A stretch of 40,099 nucleotides of DNA. It comes from Candidatus Daviesbacteria bacterium RIFCSPLOWO2_01_FULL_37_10. Lineage in GTDB: Bacteria; Patescibacteriota; Microgenomatia; Daviesbacterales; UBA10151. Positions 31,982 to 40,099 of the stretch are shown in pieces. Within the stretch, counting starts at the first letter, position 1. Every line of letters begins with the position of its first letter. Below the pieces are notes generated by a model. That model made no database searches. It had not been told where the DNA came from and saw only the letters and a list, made by a program, of their open reading frames with translations. A program made the translations under genes and the position numbers. The stretch is from NCBI GenBank assembly GCA_001776865.1, contig MFDK01000010.1, positions 2,855-42,953 on the forward strand, given 5' to 3'.

Positions 31982-32932
31982 ATGAAACAGCTATCGTATT
32001 TTATAACTGGAGGTTATGGATTCATTGGTTCCGAACTTGTTAATAACATAGATGGGAAAGTTACAATTTTGGTTAGATCAGAAAAACATAAGGAAAGAAT
32101 AAAGAACAAAAACTGTAAAGTAATTAAAAAAGATATTTCTAATATTACTAAAAAAGATCTAGAAGGGATTGATGTTATTTATCATCTTGCCAGCACAGTC
32201 GATAATTACAACGTTTTAACTAATCCGTATCTTGACGTTAAAACGAATATTACGGGTACAATAAAACTTCTTGAGATTTGTAAAGACTTACCAAAAAAAC
32301 CAAAAATTATTTATCTTTCAACTTTTTTTGTTTATGGAAATGAATATAGCAAGTCTAAAAAGTCAATAAATGAGGAGTCAAAAACTGATCCTTTGGCTAT
32401 ATATCCGGCAACAAAACTGTGTGCTGAATCAATAATTAAATTATACTCCCGACTTTATAAAATTCCATACATAATTTGTAGATTGACTAATGTATACGGC
32501 GAGCACGAAGACTATAATAACAAGAAAAAAGGAGCTCTAAACTATCTGATCATGCAGGCAGTAAAAGATGAGCCCTTGTTGATTTACAAAGGAGGTAATT
32601 TTAAAAGGGATTATATTTATGTTGATGATGTTGTTTCTGCTATACAATTTCTTGAGAAAAAAAACATAGTTAATGATACTTATTTAGTAGGATATGGCAC
32701 TGCGATTTTATTTAAAGATATGATTGATTATATTCATAAACTAACTGAAAAAAAATCTAGAATTATTCAAATAGAGCCGCCGGAGTTTCATAAAGTTGTT
32801 GGAATAGCTGATTTTACTGCAGATACATCAAAGATTAATAAATTAGGATGGAGAGCGAAGATTGATTACAAAGATGGCGTTATGAAAATAGTAAAAAATT
32901 ATCAAGAAATTATGAAAACTTCAGGGGATTAG
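31982..32932 (+). CDS. NAD-dependent epimerase/dehydratase (extended SDR)
   Basis: 316 residues from ATG 31982; the in-frame TTG at 31976 adds two residues and is less likely. GGYGFIGSELV is the Rossmann start, HLASTVDNYN follows, LSTFFVYGNE gives the catalytic Thr, YPATK the Tyr and Lys, and RDYIYVDDVV the sugar-binding segment, so it looks active, unlike the SDR at 7916. It would act on an NDP-sugar, possibly upstream or downstream of the dehydratase-like PLP protein. It is divergent from the 30874-31935 gene, and its tail overlaps the convergent GT2 by 12 nt. Confidence 0.88.
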   Translation: MKQLSYFITGGYGFIGSELVNNIDGKVTILVRSEKHKERIKNKNCKVIKKDISNITKKDLEGIDVIYHLASTVDNYNVLTNPYLDVKTNITGTIKLLEICKDLPKKPKIIYLSTFFVYGNEYSKSKKSINEESKTDPLAIYPATKLCAESIIKLYSRLYKIPYIICRLTNVYGEHEDYNNKKKGALNYLIMQAVKDEPLLIYKGGNFKRDYIYVDDVVSAIQFLEKKNIVNDTYLVGYGTAILFKDMIDYIHKLTEKKSRIIQIEPPEFHKVVGIADFTADTSKINKLGWRAKIDYKDGVMKIVKNYQEIMKTSGD

Positions 32933-33667
32933 GAAATCTGCTTTTTTAAACTTAAGTTTGTGTAGGATATATTCAAGAAGAAGTCTTAAATTTTCAATTC
33001 CATGTTCTACTGATTTACTAAAATTTGGAGAAATACCTTCAGGATTATATGCTTTGGACACAGGGACGTCATAAATCTTAAATCCAAAATATATGGCTTG
33101 AATTAAAAATTGCGGGTCAAAGATATATCCATTTCCATTTTTTTGAAAAGGGATTTTTTCAAGAACTTGTCTTGTATAACCCCGGTATCCAGTATTTGCT
33201 TCACTTAAATTTGTCCCCAGTACTAAATTAAAAAGTAAAGTTATCCCCCGGATAGAAATAGATTTATAAAATGGGGTATTTTTGTCTCCGTGGGAAAGAA
33301 ATCTTGAGCCAAGAATTACATCGCCTTTTTTATCTTCCAGTGATTTTATAAAAAGAGGGAGGTCATTTGGGTCATATTGACCATCTGGATGAAGCATTAT
33401 TACAAAATCCGGATCGTATTTCAATGCTTCCTTGTAACATGTTTTTTGGTTTGCTCCGTAACCGCTATTTTTTTTGTGAACGATTGTTTTAATTCCTAAT
33501 TTTTTTGAAACAGCGGCAGTATTATCCTTAGAGCCGTCATCTACAAGAATAACTTTGCTGATTTCTTTTGGGATTCCTTTAAAAACCTTTTCAATGGTAC
33601 GTTCTGCATTGTAAGCAGGAAGAACAACAGTTATTTTATTATCTTTGCTTTGTTTACTTTTCATCAT
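32921..33667 (-). CDS. GT2 family glycosyltransferase, polyprenyl-phosphate-sugar-synthase-like
   Basis: 248 residues from the ATG at 33667; starts at 33673 or 33688 are possible but the latter overlaps the promoter. TVVLPAYNAERTIEK, VDDGSKDNT and NSGYGANQKTCYKEAL form the nucleotide-binding half. The metal site reads MLHPDGQYDPNDLP, with HPD in place of DAD, a form I recall from a DPM-like subgroup with HGDGQYDP. LGSRFLSHG and TNLSEANTGYRGYTR follow. It has no C-terminal membrane helices, so it probably makes a lipid-linked sugar donor, or acts as a soluble GT. It shares its start region with the divergent membrane protein at 33705. Confidence 0.88.
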   Translation of the reverse strand: MMKSKQSKDNKITVVLPAYNAERTIEKVFKGIPKEISKVILVDDGSKDNTAAVSKKLGIKTIVHKKNSGYGANQKTCYKEALKYDPDFVIMLHPDGQYDPNDLPLFIKSLEDKKGDVILGSRFLSHGDKNTPFYKSISIRGITLLFNLVLGTNLSEANTGYRGYTRQVLEKIPFQKNGNGYIFDPQFLIQAIYFGFKIYDVPVSKAYNPEGISPNFSKSVEHGIENLRLLLEYILHKLKFKKADFLIP

Positions 33668-33677
33668 TTGCATAATG

Positions 33678-33684
33678 TATAATA
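33678..33684. promoter_or_regulatory. Overlapping opposed -10 boxes
   Basis: TATAAT on plus (33678-33683) and TATTAT on minus (33679-33684) share five bases. The first would serve GTG 33705 with a leader of about 15 nt, the second the GT2 on the minus strand. This is a candidate bidirectional promoter. Confidence 0.4.
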
Positions 33685-33704
33685 ACATATAAATTAAAAA
33701 GATT

Positions 33705-36077
33705 GTGCTAACTTTAGTAAAAAAATATCCATTTATAATTATTGCGTCTTTGGTATTTTTGGTATGTTTACTTTCTTACGGAAAAATTGTCGGTATGCAT
33801 TTTTTCCTTGAGGATTATTTAATGCTTTATTCAATTCAAAATCCCACTTCTTCTGACGCAGGATATGGATCTGGTGTGTTTGGACGACCTTATGGGTATG
33901 CAGTAACGCCTTTTATCCCCTTTTATTATTTATTCAGACTTGAGTCCCGGGGTTATTATTTTATTGAATTAATTCTTTATTTTTTTGCTGCTTTGTCAGT
34001 TTACTTTTTTGCAAAAACATTAACTAATAGTAAAAGAGCAGCTTTTGGTTCTTCATTAATTTTTGCTTCCGGATACGTGGGTTCGTCATCTTTATATAGA
34101 ATGGCTGTTGGTTGGCAAAATTTATTGGCAGCTATTTTTCTTACACTCACTGTAACCTTGTATTATAAATACGTAAAATCTTCTAAAATAAAATTATATC
34201 TTCTAGCTTTTACGGTTTATATTTTTACTTCTGAATTCTCATTTTATCGAGCTCATGGCATTATTCTTTTGATTATTGGGATTGAACTACTTTTTAACTT
34301 TAAACCCTTGAAATCACTGGTTCGCATAACGCCTTTTGCGATAAGCTATTGGTATTTTTATGTTTACTCTCTTCCTTCTATGGAACAAGGTTCGAAAATC
34401 GCGTCTTTTGTACAAACAGTTTTTACTCAAAAAAATTATCATTTTTTACTAAATCCTTTTATAACTTTAGAAAATCTATTTATTCCCGATAAATTTAATT
34501 TTCCCGTCTTACTTTTCATAGTAGTAATTTTATTTATTCTAATCTGGAAAAAAAATAAAATTTTGATTTATTGCTTGATATTTGCCGTTGGAAATTATCT
34601 AGTTTATTTTTACAACTCACCAGGAAGCGTGCAGGAAACGACTCATAGATATCTGACTGTTTCTTTCGCTGGGGTTGCTACTTTCCTGGGACTTTTCTTA
34701 AGTCAAATTAATAAAAGTAATTTCAAATATTTGTTCTTGTGTTTATTGATTGTAGCTTTGAATCTTACTTTGGTGCGTAGTGAACAGATTGAGATTATTC
34801 AAAATAGAAGTAAGCCTGCAAAAGAGTTTTGGTCATCATTTCAGATGAAAATTCCTTATTTACAAAAGAATTCAGTTATATATATTGATTCAAAGCAAGA
34901 TGGCGTGAGTAAGCCTGCACGCGATACAGCAATTGGCGCAGGATCTATGAGCGCAACTACGTCTTTTGCAACATATTATGGACTAAATTGGAGTGATATT
35001 TACCTGGCAGAAAATTTTTCAGAACTCTTAAGCCTTATAAAGAAAGAAAATATTAACCGTGATAACATTTATACTTTTTTTTATAGCAGACAAGATGGTT
35101 TGGTTGATACTAGCGCAGAAATAAAATCTGCACTTTTCGGAAATGAAATCTCCGCTAGAATAATTGATTTTACAAATACAAATGTTCCATTTTATTCGCC
35201 TCATTTATTAAATTTTTTGGCGGAAATAAACGTTGATTTTTCGGATGTTAAGTACGTAAAAAAAGATAAAATCGACTTATTAAGTTATCTTGATTTTTTA
35301 ACTTCGCGCGAAAAGTATTGGACTAAAGTTACTGCGACTTCTACAACAGAAGCTGAATATGCAGAGATTGCATACATTAAAGATCAGGACAAATCTACTG
35401 CCTGGAAAGGAGATGATTTGGCTTGGGAAAAAAATAAACAAGAAGAAGTTACTCTTAATTTGGGCGAATTACGGCAAATTGGAGCAGTAAGTATTACTCC
35501 AGCATCTTTAGCTAGAGCTCCTGTAGAATATCTATATGAGTGTTCTTTAGATAAGATCTCCTGGAAGCAACTCACAGTTATTGAAAAAGAAGTTAAATCA
35601 ATAGAATCATTTAAGGATAAGTTTAAGGAAGCAAATTGTGTTTTCGTAAAACTTACTATTTATAAAACAGTTTCCGGCGGACCTCCGCAAATCTCAGAAA
35701 TAGAAGTAAGGGAAAGCAGATTTGTTGACTTTGACTATACACTTGCAGAAGAAATAGAGAAAGATCCGTTTAAATATATAAAATCAACATTAGATAGGCA
35801 AATATTGTTTGAATATTTTACTCAAAATGGTATCAGCGGAAAAATTTGTGTTTATACAAATAGATATAAACCGTTAGAGCCAATTTGCAAAAAATATAAA
35901 TTTTCTCTGAGTAATAAGGAGCAAGGATTTTTTATCGACCAAGGAGGCACTGTTATAGAAAAAATTGAATTTTTACTTCCGCCACAGGTGAAATTTGATA
36001 TTAAGTATGCCAAGTTAGATAGCTTAAGCTTTACGGAGCTTGAGAAAATGGGATACATAACGAAGCATGCACACTAA
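33705..36077 (+). CDS. Large polytopic membrane protein with F5/8-type C (discoidin)-like domain
   Basis: 790 residues, GTG start. About ten helices lie in residues 1-350, with a loop HFFLEDYLMLYSIQNP after the first helix whose acidic pair resembles GT-C enzymes. Residues about 525-670 look like a discoidin/F5/8C domain: YIKDQDKSTAWKGDD, VTLNLGELRQIGAVSI, VEYLYECSLDKISWKQL, and FVKLTIYKTVSGGPPQISEIEV, with the strand order of that fold. These domains commonly bind sugars on the outside of cells. A further ~110 residues follow. It may be a glycosyltransferase that grips its polysaccharide acceptor, but no catalytic motif is certain. It overlaps the convergent gene by 4 nt. Confidence 0.75.
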   Translation: MLTLVKKYPFIIIASLVFLVCLLSYGKIVGMHFFLEDYLMLYSIQNPTSSDAGYGSGVFGRPYGYAVTPFIPFYYLFRLESRGYYFIELILYFFAALSVYFFAKTLTNSKRAAFGSSLIFASGYVGSSSLYRMAVGWQNLLAAIFLTLTVTLYYKYVKSSKIKLYLLAFTVYIFTSEFSFYRAHGIILLIIGIELLFNFKPLKSLVRITPFAISYWYFYVYSLPSMEQGSKIASFVQTVFTQKNYHFLLNPFITLENLFIPDKFNFPVLLFIVVILFILIWKKNKILIYCLIFAVGNYLVYFYNSPGSVQETTHRYLTVSFAGVATFLGLFLSQINKSNFKYLFLCLLIVALNLTLVRSEQIEIIQNRSKPAKEFWSSFQMKIPYLQKNSVIYIDSKQDGVSKPARDTAIGAGSMSATTSFATYYGLNWSDIYLAENFSELLSLIKKENINRDNIYTFFYSRQDGLVDTSAEIKSALFGNEISARIIDFTNTNVPFYSPHLLNFLAEINVDFSDVKYVKKDKIDLLSYLDFLTSREKYWTKVTATSTTEAEYAEIAYIKDQDKSTAWKGDDLAWEKNKQEEVTLNLGELRQIGAVSITPASLARAPVEYLYECSLDKISWKQLTVIEKEVKSIESFKDKFKEANCVFVKLTIYKTVSGGPPQISEIEVRESRFVDFDYTLAEEIEKDPFKYIKSTLDRQILFEYFTQNGISGKICVYTNRYKPLEPICKKYKFSLSNKEQGFFIDQGGTVIEKIEFLLPPQVKFDIKYAKLDSLSFTELEKMGYITKHAH

Positions 36078-36994
36078 ATAGGCAATTTTTTCCTTACACT
36101 TACCCAAAAGAAAAGATTGAGAAGCTCTGAACAGATTAAAATTATTCTGGCCAGTACAGCAACGAGTACTGCTTGAGGAACACCAATTTGCGGTCCTGCA
36201 AGTAATACAAAAACACCCTCCCGTATCCCCAGCCCCATAGGGATGATTATACTTAAATAACCTATCAGCCAAGCTAAGAGTGCTGATGATAATAGAAGTA
36301 CAGGATCATTAATTTTTGTAATTTCGGTTATTAGAACAAGATAACCGATGCTATATAATGACCAGCTAAGAAACTGGAATATTAGAGCTGTAATTATTTG
36401 CTTTGGGAATAATATTTTACCTGTTAATCTTCTTAAGACTTTATAAACTGGCTTGTGGAGAATTAGAATTAATAGGATTGTAAGCAGTGAAGCTATCAAA
36501 ATAATATCAAAAACTGAGTTTGTATAGAATAGTTTTAAGTTCTTTATTATTGAGTATGAAGATAAAACAGCTGTAGTTGTTATAATGATAATTGCTTCGA
36601 AAGGCGATATAAGAATGGAAATGCTGCGCGAAACTTTTTTTTGTTGAGCAAGATATGACCTGGAAACAAATGACCATACATTACCCGGGATATATCTAGT
36701 TGCTTCAGAGAAAAACCAAATGGATAAACTGTTTGTTTTATTAAGTGGCGCTCCTAAAAAGTGAATTAAGGATTTCCAGGATAATGCGCGGCAGTATAAG
36801 TAACCTAGAAAAAATAACAAGGAAAGAAATACTCTAACTGGTGAAATAGAATAAATTATATGTTGGGTTTGATCGTAATAGTCTAAAAGAGTTTTAGAAA
36901 GAAATATAGTGGTTATAATTAAAACTATTATAGTGGTGACTGTCTTTATTTGTCCCGGAATAAACTTAATTTTTTTGTAGAGATACTTCTTCAT
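36074..36994 (-). CDS. Flippase-like / LPG_synthase_TM family membrane protein
   Basis: 306 residues with about eight membrane helices. RYIPGNVWSFVSR (near residues 95-107) and IIPMGLGIREGVFVLLAGP (about 250-268) are the two signatures of the lysylphosphatidylglycerol-synthase transmembrane family (UPF0104/YbhN), here without the cytoplasmic GNAT-like domain that makes aminoacyl lipids. The lone membrane domain is thought to move or flip lipids or lipid-linked sugars. It is divergent from GT-C paralogue C. No clear promoter precedes the ATG at 36994. Partnership with the glycan enzymes is inferred from position. Confidence 0.85.
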   Translation of the reverse strand: MKKYLYKKIKFIPGQIKTVTTIIVLIITTIFLSKTLLDYYDQTQHIIYSISPVRVFLSLLFFLGYLYCRALSWKSLIHFLGAPLNKTNSLSIWFFSEATRYIPGNVWSFVSRSYLAQQKKVSRSISILISPFEAIIIITTTAVLSSYSIIKNLKLFYTNSVFDIILIASLLTILLILILHKPVYKVLRRLTGKILFPKQIITALIFQFLSWSLYSIGYLVLITEITKINDPVLLLSSALLAWLIGYLSIIIPMGLGIREGVFVLLAGPQIGVPQAVLVAVLARIILICSELLNLFFWVSVRKKLPI

Positions 36995-37027
36995 TATTTT
37001 TGTTCAATTTACATTGAATAAAAGTTG

Positions 37028-37056
37028 TTGATGTTTTATCATAACAAGGTTATAAA
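37028..37056 (+). promoter_or_regulatory. Promoter TTGATG-N17-TATAAA
   Basis: TTGATG (37028-37033) and TATAAA (37051-37056) at 17-nt spacing, 10 nt before ATG 37067. It overlaps the alternative ATG 37031, favouring the later start. Confidence 0.45.
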
Positions 37057-37066
37057 GGATACGCAA

Positions 37067-39214
37067 ATGGTTTTCTTAACTTTTTTTTCAACAATATTCT
37101 TTTTTATTTTTGGAATGGGGACTTTGCCGGATTACGGTATTAATTGGGATGCAGCAAGCCATCTGTCTCGTGGTCAGGCATATCTATATTATTATTTGAC
37201 TGGTGAAGAGGATTACTCTAATTTCAATAATTTGAAATTATATATTGAGAAGGAAACAGGCATTAAAAAAAATATAACAAAATATTCTGTTTTCAGGCAA
37301 AGATTGTACCAGCAAAATCCAAACACAATCTTTTTTAGTCCGGATATACCCAAGTCACAAATACCAAGAATTAGTGTATATCAGAATACTGGAGCTGATC
37401 TTCAAGATATGAAGGATCGCTATGATTTTGGACATCCGCATATAAGTGATGTGTTAGCTTCCATATTTAATTATGTACTCTTTCAGAAATTAGGATTATT
37501 GAACGATATAGATTCTTATCGTGTTTATAGTGTCTTGCTTTCTAGTATGCTTGTTGGTTTGGTATTTTTTTGGACAGCAAGCTCGTATGGAAAATTTGCA
37601 GGTATAGTTGCCACTTTATCTCTTGTACTATACCCTCTTTTTTGGTCAGAATCGCATTTCAACAACGAAAAAGATATACCAGAAACTGTTTTTATTACGT
37701 TTATGCTCTTTTCTTTTTGGAAAGGTATAACGGGTAAAAGCTGGAAATGGATATTGACTTCAGGTGTTTTTTTTGGTCTGGCACTGGGCACTAAATTTAA
37801 TGTACTTTTTTCTATATTTGTTATATTACCCTGGTTGATTTGTTATCTGATTTCTAAACGCAGTAAAAAATTATCTCCTAGAAATTTTTTCAAAAAGTAC
37901 GCCAAGATTATTATTGCAATAGCGGCAGCACCTATTTTAGGCTTTCTTATCGTTTTTGGGACTTGGCCGCTATTTTGGACAGATCCTTTACGAAAAATTT
38001 CCCGGATAGTAGATTTTTATAAAACAATTGGTACTGCAGCCAATATAGATCAAGGTTTTATCAGTCTGTTTGGAGTTAATACATATCCGTTTCAATGGAT
38101 TTTATATACTACTCCGGTTGTAATTTTATTCCTGGTGACTTTTGGAATCATCAAGATCTTCTTAGATAAATTTAAAGAAAAAAAAATGCAGTCGTTACTT
38201 TTTTTACTGATGCTTGTAATTCCTGTGGCTCGAGTTACATGGCCTGGTATGAATATCTATGGGGGAGTAAGGCAAATAATGGAATATATTCCTCCTATGG
38301 CAATGATTGCAGGTATAGGAGGAGAATTTCTCCGAAGCTGGATATGCAGGCTGCTGATTAGGATAACAATCAGTAAATATAAGCCAATTGTTTTTTCTTC
38401 AGCGTTGGTTTTTGTGCTCTATATTCCCATAACTTTGAAATTATTTGAAATCCATCCCAATGAAAATGTTTATTTCAATCCTTTAATCGGAGGGCTTAAA
38501 GGGGCTAGTGAGCGCAATTTTCCAGGTTGGGGTGTATCGTTCGGTGCTCCTTATAGGGAAGCAATCGAATGGATAAATAAAAATGTTGAGCCGGGAGCAA
38601 AATTGACTACTGGCTACGAGATATTAAGTAATATTCCAGCTATATTTATTAGACCGGATATAGATTACAAAAGTAATAGGAGCGGATATTTAAGGGAGGG
38701 GGAGTATGTAATATCACTAAGATTTCAAGGGGTTGAAAAGCGGTCTTATTTTGATATGTATTTAGACAATATAATTGAACCTGTTTATCAAATAAAAGCT
38801 GATGGAGTACCTATACTGAAAATTTGGAAAAATGATCTAGACCACCTAAGATCCGGATGGAGCAATGAGGAGATTATAGATAATTTAAAATATACGAAGA
38901 ACGGTAAGGGAATATTATTTGACATAGGTAAAGAGGTTAAGTTGTCCCGCCTGGAAGTAAACTATGACCAAAATGGTTGTCCTGAACTCGATTCTGGATA
39001 TTTAATGATTTCAAAGGATAGAAATGTGTGGGAAAGAATCCCTGGTGTATTGCCTGAGGAAGTGAGAATTAAAACTCTTGGTATTCAGCCTCGTGATGGA
39101 AGTTTTATTGAACCATTCGCAGGTCAAACAGCAAGATATATAAATTTTTTTGTTACACCTGTAGATACTTGTGTCACTCAGATAGAAAGAGTAAGATTGT
39201 ATTATTTCAAATGA
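37067..39214 (+). CDS. GT-C/GT39-like glycosyltransferase with C-terminal discoidin-like domain, paralogue C
   Basis: 715 residues from ATG 37067, which has AAAGGA just upstream and lies after a plausible promoter; ATG 37031 would add 12 residues with a more basic N-terminus. DYGINWDAASHLSRGQAYL, ESHFNNEKDIPE (one residue longer than HFNVKDP in A and B), TTPV, NIYGGVRQIMEYIPP, HPNENVYFNPLIGGLKGA and REAIEWINKN match A and B. Between residues about 60 and 120 there is an extra loop. The C-terminal discoidin-like part has Cys in QNGCPELD and VDTCVTQ. It should glycosylate an acceptor on the outer face. Confidence 0.85.
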   Translation: MVFLTFFSTIFFFIFGMGTLPDYGINWDAASHLSRGQAYLYYYLTGEEDYSNFNNLKLYIEKETGIKKNITKYSVFRQRLYQQNPNTIFFSPDIPKSQIPRISVYQNTGADLQDMKDRYDFGHPHISDVLASIFNYVLFQKLGLLNDIDSYRVYSVLLSSMLVGLVFFWTASSYGKFAGIVATLSLVLYPLFWSESHFNNEKDIPETVFITFMLFSFWKGITGKSWKWILTSGVFFGLALGTKFNVLFSIFVILPWLICYLISKRSKKLSPRNFFKKYAKIIIAIAAAPILGFLIVFGTWPLFWTDPLRKISRIVDFYKTIGTAANIDQGFISLFGVNTYPFQWILYTTPVVILFLVTFGIIKIFLDKFKEKKMQSLLFLLMLVIPVARVTWPGMNIYGGVRQIMEYIPPMAMIAGIGGEFLRSWICRLLIRITISKYKPIVFSSALVFVLYIPITLKLFEIHPNENVYFNPLIGGLKGASERNFPGWGVSFGAPYREAIEWINKNVEPGAKLTTGYEILSNIPAIFIRPDIDYKSNRSGYLREGEYVISLRFQGVEKRSYFDMYLDNIIEPVYQIKADGVPILKIWKNDLDHLRSGWSNEEIIDNLKYTKNGKGILFDIGKEVKLSRLEVNYDQNGCPELDSGYLMISKDRNVWERIPGVLPEEVRIKTLGIQPRDGSFIEPFAGQTARYINFFVTPVDTCVTQIERVRLYYFK

Positions 39215-39235
39215 GAATGAGCATTGTTTAGGTAT

Positions 39236-40096
39236 ATGAGTTTATTGTTTAACATTTTTAAGAAAGCTGCGTATACACTTAGAGGGCGTCACTTAAACAG
39301 ATTCCACCTTGTTCGTATAGCACTAAATTTTCTGTTGAGTAATTTGAAACCGGATTTTGTGATAGTTGATGGTAATCGTATGTTTTTAGATAAGGGTGAT
39401 AGCATGCGTTTATCGATTCTTGGTATATATGAACCACTGGCGGTTAAAAACTTTCAAGAAAGTGTTCAGGCTGGGGATGTTGTTTTAGATATTGGTGCAC
39501 ACATAGGATATTATACCCTTATGGCAGCAAAACGGGTTGGTAAAAAAGGGAAAGTATATGCATTTGAGCCGAATGATGACAATAGTGCTCTTTTGACAAA
39601 GAATCTCAAGATCAATGGATATAAAAATGTTACAGTTATAAATAAGGCAATTGCAGAATCTACGAAAAAGGTTAAGCTATTTCTTTCCCGAGTCAGTACT
39701 GGAATGCACAGTCTTATTGATATAGATAATGATGCTGAATTTAGCATGTTAGTTAATACTGTAAGCATTGATGATTTCTTTGGTAAAAATCCACCGCGGA
39801 TTTCTGCTATAAAGATGGATATTGAAGGCGGAGAGTTTGCAGCACTTGAAGGGATGACCCGGATACTCACAAAAAATAAACATATAAGTATTTTAACTGA
39901 ATTTTCTCCTTTCTCAATGAAAATGGCCAAGAAATCTCCGCTTGGATTTTTAAAACTTCTAAAATCCTATGGTTTTAATCTATATAGCATTGATGAGGTG
40001 TGCAAGTCAACCCTGCCTATTAATAATCTGCAAACCTTTCTCTTAACTTGTCCGGTAGATCGTGATTGGCATATTAATTTGCTAGCAGTAAAATAA
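39236..40096 (+). CDS. FkbM-family SAM-dependent methyltransferase
   Basis: 286 residues from ATG 39236; a TTG at 39224 would add four residues. VVLDIGAHIGYYTLMAAKRVG is motif I, YAFEPNDDN the acidic strand, and IKMDIEGGEFAALEGM the FkbM signature that holds the catalytic acidic pair. FkbM enzymes O-methylate sugars or small molecules, in surface-glycan clusters usually a sugar of the exported chain. The N-terminus (about 1-35) is hydrophobic and basic and may dock to the membrane. It follows GT-C paralogue C by 21 nt and is probably cotranscribed. It ends 3 nt from the window edge. Confidence 0.9.
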   Translation: MSLLFNIFKKAAYTLRGRHLNRFHLVRIALNFLLSNLKPDFVIVDGNRMFLDKGDSMRLSILGIYEPLAVKNFQESVQAGDVVLDIGAHIGYYTLMAAKRVGKKGKVYAFEPNDDNSALLTKNLKINGYKNVTVINKAIAESTKKVKLFLSRVSTGMHSLIDIDNDAEFSMLVNTVSIDDFFGKNPPRISAIKMDIEGGEFAALEGMTRILTKNKHISILTEFSPFSMKMAKKSPLGFLKLLKSYGFNLYSIDEVCKSTLPINNLQTFLLTCPVDRDWHINLLAVK

Positions 40097-40099
40097 CTT

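Noticed and set aside
1-40099. Whole window as a phage or integrative element
   Set aside because: No integrase, transposase, phage structural gene, attachment repeat or tRNA; base composition looks even by eye.

Overview
The window is a 40 kb, AT-rich, gene-dense bacterial region given over almost entirely to cell-surface sugar work: glycosyltransferases, nucleotide-sugar enzymes, a flippase and large polytopic membrane proteins. TGA is used as a stop (for example at 694 and 39214), so this is the standard bacterial code. Small compact genes, overlapping gene ends, few Shine-Dalgarno sites, several -10 boxes placed 6-9 nt from start codons, DUF5667-type exported proteins and a YerC-type TrpR relative together suggest a member of the Patescibacteria/CPR, perhaps Microgenomates. 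This placement is inference from style, not from a marker gene. I see no tRNA, rRNA, CRISPR array, transposase or gene-free stretch above 300 bases.

Layout. 2-4993 (+): a run of two glycosyltransferases, a PIG-V-like membrane mannosyltransferase, a Wzx-like flippase and a DPG-synthase-like GT2. 5009-6040 (+): a TPR-like protein of unknown role. 6145-6702 (+): a YerC/TrpR-family regulator flanked by two related palindrome-plus--10 elements. 6760-10016 (+): GT4, an SDR epimerase with substituted catalytic residues, and a DegT aminotransferase. 10071-11160 (+): two tandem exported DUF5667-like proteins behind a clear sigma70 promoter. 11174-14446 (-): a large GT-C transferase and a phosphotransferase broken by two homopolymer frameshifts.

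14503-22320 is the most coherent part: a GHMP heptose kinase, a GmhA-like isomerase, a nucleotidyltransferase, a GmhB-like phosphatase, a transaldolase-family enzyme that could supply sedoheptulose 7-phosphate, then an SDR, a UDP-glucose-dehydrogenase homologue lacking the catalytic cysteine, a Gfo/Idh/MocA oxidoreductase and an epimerase. Read together they make a plausible NDP-heptose synthesis and modification cassette.

22317-40096 holds an orphan protein, a methyltransferase, another GT4, two more GT-C paralogues, two other very large membrane proteins, an RfbH/E1-like PLP protein without its iron-sulphur cysteines, an unrecognised 353-residue protein, an epimerase, a GT2, a flippase-like (LPG_synthase_TM) membrane protein and a FkbM methyltransferase.

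Working model: cytoplasmic enzymes make activated heptose, amino and deoxy sugars; soluble GTs build lipid-linked glycans; the flippase exports them; and polytopic GT-C enzymes, several ending in a discoidin-like extracellular domain, act on the outer face. The acceptor (S-layer protein, lipid or polysaccharide) cannot be told from the sequence.
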